From assembly GCA_001567185.1 (NCBI GenBank), contig LNFR01000043.1, positions 1-47,229 of the forward strand: DNA of 47,229 bases. Direction: 5' to 3'. Shown in pieces: positions 40,240-47,229 of the stretch. The notes beneath the pieces were generated by a model that saw only the letters and a program-made list of their open reading frames with translations, was not told the origin of the DNA and did not search any database. The DNA is from Bacteroidetes bacterium OLB12. Its GTDB lineage: Bacteria > Bacteroidota > Bacteroidia > Cytophagales > Cyclobacteriaceae. Each line of letters opens with the position of its first letter. Within the stretch, counting starts at the first letter, position 1. Made by a program: the position numbers and the translations under genes.

Positions 40240-40410
40240 CAATTCAAATTTTAATAAGCGCACTTAAGGCAAATTAAATTCTTTCAGAACACTAAAAAAA
40301 ACATTTACCGACAAATAGAGCAGTTTGGACTGATTAACGAATTTTTAGAGCAAATTGTATTACTTTAGTGAAGTTTGACGTTTTTAAATTTTGATCTCAA
40401 CATTTTCAAC

Positions 40411-43400
40411 ATGGTGCATGTACTGAGGGTGAACGAATTTCGTAGTGCCGGGCCGCTACGGTGGCTCCTTTTGTTGATGTTTATATTACCGCTATCGTTG
40501 CTGGCGCAGGATCTATCCCGCCATAACTGGTACTTTGGAAACTCTGCCAATGGCATCCGGTTTAACCGGGGTACTAATGCCGCACAAGTGGTAACCAATC
40601 AGGCTACCCCATTTGCCCAGGGTGGTGCGGCAGTTGCAACCGATCCTGCCACGGCCAACCTATTGTTTTACACCGATGGTATTCGGGTGTATGATGCCAC
40701 CCATACCATTATGCCCAATGGTACTGGTCTTAATGCACTCGCCAACGCAAATCAACCGGTGGCCATTTCGCCTATGCCCGGCCAAACCAACCGCTGGTAT
40801 ATCTTTACCAACACCGCAAGTTTTACAACGGGCGGAAGTATCAGTCGCTCGGCTGTTGATATGAATCAGTTTGGTAACGCGGTTTTTCCTGCACCCGCAC
40901 TGGGTGTGGTTGAGGCTGCTAAAAACGTAGCCATGCCTGTGTTAACCAATCGATCGGAAGGTATGATCATTGTGCCGCATGCCAACAATACCGATTTCTG
41001 GTTAATTACACATGAGAACGGTACGCAAACCTTTTCAGCAACCCGAATTGATGCAACGGCCACCTTCCCCACCATCAACTCTTCAGGGTTAGGATTCACC
41101 ATGTCTGTTGCCAACTTTGCTTATCACGAAGCTTCCGGTAAGTTGGCCGTATCGCCACAAGATGCCAATGTAGATGCGCTTATCTTGAATTTCGATAATA
41201 CGAGTGGTCTTTTTAGTTTCGATCGGTTAATTGTTAACTCGGCCGTACCAACAGCCACCGGCAATCAGGCCATCTATGATATTGAATGGGACAGGCAGGG
41301 CCGATACTTATACCTTTCGCGCCATGGGGATACCGGCATCACAGCCAATGTATTTCAATACGATTATCTGAACCCCACCATTACCCTTGCTCCTGTAATC
41401 AATACCTCCCTATTCAGAAGTTATGGATTACAGGTTGCACCCGATAGCGCCATCTACCATTTGTATCAGGCTACAGCAGGCGGGCCGTTTCTGGTGGGAA
41501 GCCTGACTAATACAGATACCGTAGCCAGCCAGGTAATCAACACACCAGCTTTGTTTGGCGGGTTAAATTTTAATGGCACACAATTTCCATCATTCAAACC
41601 ACGGGATAGTGTTGAACTTCAGGTGACATTTACAGCACAAGGCACTTGCCAGAACTCACCTACCAGTTTCTTCCCCGAAGTATTGCCCAATGCCGATAGC
41701 TTACGCTGGGATTTTGGTGATGGCGCAGGCTCCGCTAACTGGTCACCGGTTCATACCTACACAGGTGCAGGCACATTTAATGTAACACTAAACGCATTTT
41801 ACCGCGGACAAACACAATCCACAACACAACCAGTTACCATCAATCCTTTTTCGCTTACGCTGCAGTTGACTCAGGACACTACCGCGTGCCGCGATGAGTT
41901 TCCACCACCCCGCGGAACGGCTACCCCCGCCACCCAATTTCGTGTAACTGTTAACATTCAGGGTGGCACGCCTGCTTCTGTAGTATGGTCAAATGGCGAT
42001 ATTGGAGCAACGCTTACCCCCGACTCAGCCGGGTATTATTATGTAGTTGTTACCGATGCCACCGGTTGCTCGGCTTATGCCGGGGTAAATGTTAGAGAAT
42101 ACGGGCTGGCAGATCAGCGGGCGAATGTATGGCACTTTGGTAACCATGCCGGAATTGATTTTAACGAACAACCACCGGTAGCATTAAACAATAGCGCGAT
42201 GGATGCACCCGAAGGTTGTGCTATTGTGTGCGACCGGAACGGAGATGTGATTTTCTATACCGATGGGGATAAAGTCTTTGACAAAACCGATACGCAAATT
42301 GATAGCGGAATTGGAGGCGATCCGGCCGCTTCGCAATCAGCTATTATTGTACCGGTACCTGGCGATGAAACCTTGTACTACATTTTTACAACCCAGGCTA
42401 TAAACGGAACTGCACTTTTTGAAGTTCGTTATTCTCTTTTTGATTTAAAACTCAACGCAGGAAACGGAGGATTGCAACAAAAAAATGTTCTCTTGTTTTC
42501 AAGAAGCACCGAACGCATTACTGCCAATGAGCGATGGGTAATTGTGCACGAATACGGTAACAATGTTTTTCGTTCTTATCCAATTACGGAAGAAGGCATC
42601 GGCCAACCGGTTTATTCAGAAACGGGTTCGGTTCATTCATTTCAGTCGGCCGTAAATGCAGAAGGGTACATGAAGATTGGGCCCCGCAACAATGTGGCGG
42701 TTACACTTTCCACACCGGGTACCAGCAACCTGGTAGAATTGTTTACACTGGATGATAGCACGGGCCGGCTGGACAACTTCCGTCAAATCAATTTGAATGA
42801 ACCTAACGGCCAGGTTTATGGAGTAGAGTTTTCACCGGGAGGAAACAAAGTTTTTGCTACCGTAAAAGGTTCACCAACACCTTCACAGATTTTTGAATAC
42901 TTTTTGGATTCGTTAGACCAACCATACTTCCGGCAACGGATTGATCAAAACTTAGAGTTAGGAGCTATTCAACGGGGCCAGATAATCAACTTTATGTGGC
43001 CATTAATGGCAGTGGTGTTCTGGGTACCATTCAGGCGAATGAAGACACCACCCAACTTTCGTCATTCAACCCGGCTGGTTTTGCGCTGCTGGGCGGAACA
43101 AACAGCGGTTAGGTTTACCCAACTTCATCCAGTTTCAGGGAAATGCATCTGGCGGGCCGGGCTTTAATTTTGCGGGGTATGTTTGGGCGACTCTACCCAA
43201 TTTTCAGGCACACCAACAGATCAAATTGATAATTTCCTTTGGTCGTTTGGAGATGGTGGCACCAGTACAGAAGCCTCACCTTTGCACTTATATGCCGCAG
43301 CAGGAATTTATACCGTAAGCATGCGCCTGACCAATCGCTGCGGGTTAGATACAACCCTGGTACAGCAAATAGAAATTTTTGCTCCTCCAGCCACACCCTC

Positions 43401-45624
43401 TATTCCAGGTGCGGTTGCATTGTGTACCGGTGCCGTAACACTGGATGCAAATATTCCAAACACTCCGGGTATTACACACCTTTGGTCCAATGGCGAAACC
43501 ACACAAACCGTAGTAATTAATAACCCGGCCGTTATTTCCGTAATTAACACCAGTGCCAATGGTTGTACTTCAACTGCTCAAAGTTTTGTGGTAGATAACC
43601 GACCGGTAGTAGATCTTGGCCCTGACCTTACCATTTGCGAAGATAATGCTACGCCTACCCTGGATGCACAAAACCCGGGAGCTACTTATCAATGGACAAT
43701 TAACGGAGTAAATGCAAGCACCATTCAAACCCAGGGAGTTGATGTTTCAACTCCGGGAGTGTTTACCTACGAAGTAACCGTAACAGATCCGTTCACAACC
43801 TGTTTCACCGTTGAAGATAAAGTATATACCATCAATGTATCGCCTGCCTTTGTCCTTTCCGGAACAGACCCTACCTCGTGTGGTACACCCGATGGCACCG
43901 TTTCGTTACAACTGAATGCATCCGTACCAGCCGGTGGCCCCTACTCGTATTTCATAACAGGGCCGAATAGCTTCAACCAGCAAGGCATTGATCAAACTGC
44001 GCCATCCCTTGTAGGCCCTATTACCGGCCAAAGTGCTGGTACATTTTCAGCCATCGTAACCGATCAGATTTCCGGATGTACCTTATCCAGTTCATTTGCA
44101 TTGACTGATGTGGCGCTAACTATAACACCCGTTGTTACCGATCCGTGTATTGTTGCGTATAGTGTTACCGTTGCCGGTGGAACCGGGCCCTATCAGTTTA
44201 CACTTACCAATTCTGGTACCGGACAAGTATTTGGACCATCGTTGCCCTCTACATCCCCCTTCTTAACAACAGTTATTGCGCCAACATTACCGGCCGGTAA
44301 CTACATACTGGAAGTGGAAGATGCCAGCGGATGCATTGATTCACAAAACATAGCCGTAACACCAAATCCTCCGGTAACTTTTACTGTAGATGCCAGCGAT
44401 TTGTGCGATGCCACACCATCATTAACCGCATCGGGTACCGCAACTTCTTATGCGTGGTCAACCAACGTGCCGGGCAGTATTGTAGGCCCAACCAATGGAG
44501 CTACCATTCAATTATTGCCTGGTGCCGGTGTAGTAACTTTTACCGTTACCGGATCTGGCCCGGGCGGATGTCCGTTTACACAAGATGTTACCATTAACGT
44601 TCCGGATACCATTGTTCCAAGCTTTACACAAAGCGATGCCTGTGCCGACCAGGTTATTCTAACAGCGCAGCCATCCGGAAACTTTACATACCGGTGGTAT
44701 GCAAACGGAAGCGTAACACCTACCGCCTTAGGGCAATCCATCAGCCTTTCGGTAGCAGATGATGGTGATTCGTATGTGTTGGAAGTGTTGAGTACCCTAA
44801 CCGGATGTATTGTTCGTTCAGCCCCTCAAACAGTATCCATTGTTGGCAGTATTACCGCTGGCCTAAGTGGAACCCCTGCCTGCGATGATAACCAGCCGTT
44901 TACCCTTACTGCCACCACCAACACTACGGGCGAAACCTATACCTGGTTTTTAAATAATGTGCTGATTGCCGGGGCAAATACAGCCACTATTAATCAAACC
45001 GCAGCCGGTATTTACCGGGTAGAGATAAGCAAGAGTGGTTGCATGACACCAGCCGAAATTCAGGTGATAAAACTACCCATGCCGCAGGGTAACCTGCCCG
45101 ATCGTGTCGTGATATGCAACGATCCGGACAACAATGATCCGGCAACGGCCACCGTAGATCTTGACCCGGGTGTATTCCAAACGTACAACTGGTTTAAAAA
45201 TGAAATCAGCCTTAATTATACCGATCGGGTACTTACTGCGGATAGCGAAGGACTTTATGATGTGGATATTACCAATTCCTTTGGTTGTGTGTCACGCGAT
45301 CGTACCGAGGTACTCAATGATTGCGTTCCGAAGATTGTAGCACCAAATGCATTCAGGCCTTCCAGTGGTGTGGGCACAAACAAAGATTTCTTTGCTTATA
45401 CCTTCTTCATTACCGATAACTTCCAGGTGATGATTTACAATCGCTGGGGTGAACTTGTATTTGAATCGAGGGATAAGAATTTTAGATGGAATGGTGGCTA
45501 TAACAACAATGCCGGCCAACCCCTGCCAGCGGGCACCTATGCCTACGTGTTTAAATACGAAAGTTCCTTCCGCCCGGAAAAAGGAACCCAGGAACAACGC
45601 GGTGGCGTGGTGCTGATTCGCTAA
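40411..45624 (+). CDS. Giant T9SS type B surface protein with PKD and propeller-like repeats (three frameshifts)
   Basis: About 1740 residues once joined. Signal peptide (to LLAQ, about residue 33), a propeller-like module starting HNWYFGNSANGIRFN, a PKD domain (LRWDFGDGAGSANW), a second propeller-like module starting VWHFGNHAGIDFN, a second PKD (FLWSFGDGGTSTE), many Ig/PKD-like repeats, and a C-terminal gliding-motility type domain (APNAFRPS, MIYNRWGELVFES, PAGTYAYVFKY). Breaks at GGGGCC 42974-42979, TT 43109-43110 and GGGG 43174-43177 each need one more base. ATG at 40411 was chosen for the signal peptide. Role: secreted adhesin or gliding protein. Confidence 0.88.
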
Positions 45625-45684
45625 ATAAAATCGTTTCCTTTTTGGCAGGGTTTGTGTAACTATGCATACACAAACAACAGGATT

Positions 45685-46038
45685 ATGAAAAGATTATTCT
45701 TATTGAGTGCAGTAGTTGTACTCGCTTTTGTTTATTCGGATGCCCCTGCGCAACTTTTCAATACCTCTTTAACCATTACGGTGCGCGATGAAACCGGTAA
45801 CACCGTAGAGGGTGCGGAAGTAAAACTTTTTAAGTCGGAGCAAGATTACCTGAAAGAACAAAACGTAGTATTGGAAGGAGTTTCTGATGCGAAAGGATTA
45901 GTGAAACTAAAAAAGATGGAGGCGCTTTCCTATTATGTAATTGTACGCAAGGATGACAAGGATAATTCGGGTGGTGGTGAAATTATTGGCAAACTGGAAG
46001 AGGGCAAATTCAATAAAGTAACCATCGTAATTCAATAA
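45685..46038 (+). CDS. Exported carboxypeptidase-regulatory-like small protein
   Basis: 117 residues from the ATG at 45685, signal peptide ending DAPAQ. The mature part is one Ig-like CarboxypepD_reg-type domain (LTITVRDETGNTVEGAEVKLF, GVSDAKGLVKLKKM, YYVIVRKDD). It lies 60 bp after the giant gene and one base before the Nudix gene. Confidence 0.8.
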   Translation: MKRLFLLSAVVVLAFVYSDAPAQLFNTSLTITVRDETGNTVEGAEVKLFKSEQDYLKEQNVVLEGVSDAKGLVKLKKMEALSYYVIVRKDDKDNSGGGEIIGKLEEGKFNKVTIVIQ

Positions 46039-46039
46039 C

Positions 46040-46585
46040 ATGATTCAAACCCGGGCTGCCCTTATCCGGTTTTTTAACGAATACAAAACTGTTTACGAAG
46101 AGGAAGCTCCATTTTCTGCCGACTTTCTGAAGTTGCTGGCAGCGCCAGCCTGTTATGAACGTACCCACCTGCCCGGCCACATTACAGGCTCAGCCTGGAT
46201 TGTAACCCCTGCACGGGATTATGTGCTACTGGTGCATCACGCCAAGTTAAACCGCTGGCTGCAACCCGGTGGCCATGCCGATGGTGACGAAAACGTGTGG
46301 CGTGTGGCCATGCGCGAGGCCGAAGAAGAAACAGGATTAACGAATATTAAAACGGTGGGCGCTAACCCGTTCGATGTGGATATACACCTGATTCCCGAAC
46401 GAAAAGATTTTCCCGCCCACTACCATTACGATGTTCGGTTTTTGATGGAGGCTTCGCGCGAAGAAAAAGTAATAGTAAGCGAAGAATCGCACGATGTGAA
46501 ATGGATTCCGCTTTCGGAATTGGAACGCTACGCCACCGAACAATCGGTATTACGCATGAAAGCGAAGCTACTTCGTACTGATTAG
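46040..46585 (+). CDS. Nudix hydrolase
   Basis: A 181-residue protein with a complete Nudix box (GHADGDE, seven residues, then REAEEETGL) that binds Mg2+ for hydrolysis of nucleoside diphosphate derivatives. The N-terminal about 45 residues form a helical extension. The substrate cannot be told. Confidence 0.92.
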   Translation: MIQTRAALIRFFNEYKTVYEEEAPFSADFLKLLAAPACYERTHLPGHITGSAWIVTPARDYVLLVHHAKLNRWLQPGGHADGDENVWRVAMREAEEETGLTNIKTVGANPFDVDIHLIPERKDFPAHYHYDVRFLMEASREEKVIVSEESHDVKWIPLSELERYATEQSVLRMKAKLLRTD

Positions 46586-46729
46586 CATAATTGCAAACGC
46601 AATTACCACAATCCAGAATTTATACACGGAAATTGCCGGTATAATTACCAGTTGCAGTTCCATCAACACAGCCAGCAATACCAACAGTACCGCAATTGCT
46701 TTTAATATGGATCGGGTTCTATTACTCAT
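46568..46729 (-). CDS. Small two-helix membrane protein
   Basis: 53 residues from the ATG at 46729: MSNRTRSILK, a long hydrophobic helix (AIAVLLVLLAVLMEL), then a second (YKFWIVVIAFAIMLI). The longer ORF upstream is not protein-like. It overlaps the end of the Nudix gene by 18 bases, convergent. No family recognised. Confidence 0.55.
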   Translation of the reverse strand: MSNRTRSILKAIAVLLVLLAVLMELQLVIIPAISVYKFWIVVIAFAIMLISTK

Positions 46730-46898
46730 GTTACTTGTTTTACTGCAACTTACAGCCTTTACCGTATCATGACAAATAAATTTTAGCTTTGTATTCGTAT
46801 TTAAACTGCTTACTACTTGTTCCGAAAGCCAAAGACACAAAGTTTGAATTACTCCTGGCTTCCTGGTGAACAACCTTCTTTAGCAATAACCAATAAAA

Positions 46899-47229
46899 AT
46901 GGCTGAAATAGGTAAAGATATTAACCGGGCAAAACAACTTCTTACCGAGGGCAAGCTGGTGGCTATACCTACCGAAACTGTTTATGGACTCGCTGCCAAT
47001 GCATTAAACGAAAAAGCGGTACTCGAAATTTTTAAAGCCAAGAACCGGCCCCAGTTCGACCCGCTGATTGTACATGTGGCAACCCTCGCCCAGGCAGAAG
47101 CATTGGCTTCCACTTTCCCTGTCAAGGCAAAAGCCTTGCGCAAAATTTGGCCGGGCCCACTTACCCTCCTGGTACCTAAAAAGAAATCGTAACCCGACCT
47201 TGTTACTTTCAGGGTTGAACACCCGTGGG
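46899..47229 (+). CDS. tsaC: Threonylcarbamoyladenylate synthase, N-terminal part
   Basis: TsaC/Sua5 domain for the t6A tRNA modification: LLTEGKLVAIPTETVYGLAANAL, KAKNRPQFDPLIVHV, WPGPLTLLVPKK. The frame breaks at about 47176-47180, then continues as VPDLVT and GLNT with a further slip near 47206, and runs off the window. Several slips in the last 60 bases suggest poor sequence quality here. Confidence 0.88.

Overview
The window looks like a Bacteroidota chromosome segment, probably Cytophagales (Cyclobacteriaceae-like). Evidence: a PorP/SprF protein beside a very long protein with a type IX secretion (T9SS) type B C-terminal domain, promoters of the Bacteroidota -7 type (TAnnTTTG) with no Shine-Dalgarno sequences, and families such as DUF6132, DUF2255, DUF6265 and DUF2911. 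Order and family are inference.

Layout. (1) 1-20251: a redox/detoxification island. Minus-strand operons encode five aldo/keto reductases (AKRs) plus a sixth as a remnant, an SDR, three mandelonitrile-lyase-type cupins, two carboxymuconolactone-decarboxylase-like (CMD) proteins, a flavodoxin, four alpha/beta-hydrolase-fold enzymes and a NepI-like exporter. Three paralogous AraC regulators point the other way. Four promoters in the island (near 4341, 5682, 8821 and 19251) share one about 26-bp element lying 22-23 bp upstream of a -7 box. This is the strongest candidate for an undescribed regulon: a largely exported, AraC-controlled response to reactive carbonyls, quinones or esters. (2) 20301-27084: a polysaccharide deacetylase, molybdenum-cofactor genes (moaE in an odd join to half a Crp domain, moaC, moeA), vapBC, and a glycerate uptake and kinase pair. 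(3) 27085-30779: a CCGTAGG palindrome array and small, partly decayed genes, including two copies of a T9SS-like tail. (4) 30985-36504: ffh, an O-methyltransferase, a PepSY protein, and a Crp regulator followed by a perfect TGTGA-N6-TCACA operator and a DUF6132-rhodanese-rhodanese-OsmC-thioredoxin operon. (5) 36547-38847: a Zn protease / RimK / aspartoacylase-like operon with ATGA overlaps. (6) 39197-47229: PorP/SprF, the giant T9SS type B protein, a Nudix hydrolase and the start of tsaC.

Caution. At least fifteen single-base frameshifts interrupt otherwise well-conserved genes, mostly in homopolymer runs, and they hit likely essential or complete operons (rimK, tsaC). They look like sequencing or assembly errors rather than pseudogenes. 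I therefore give joined gene spans and mark each break. Two apparent gene fusions (methyltransferase-PepSY and possibly Crp-MoaE) may be produced by such errors.
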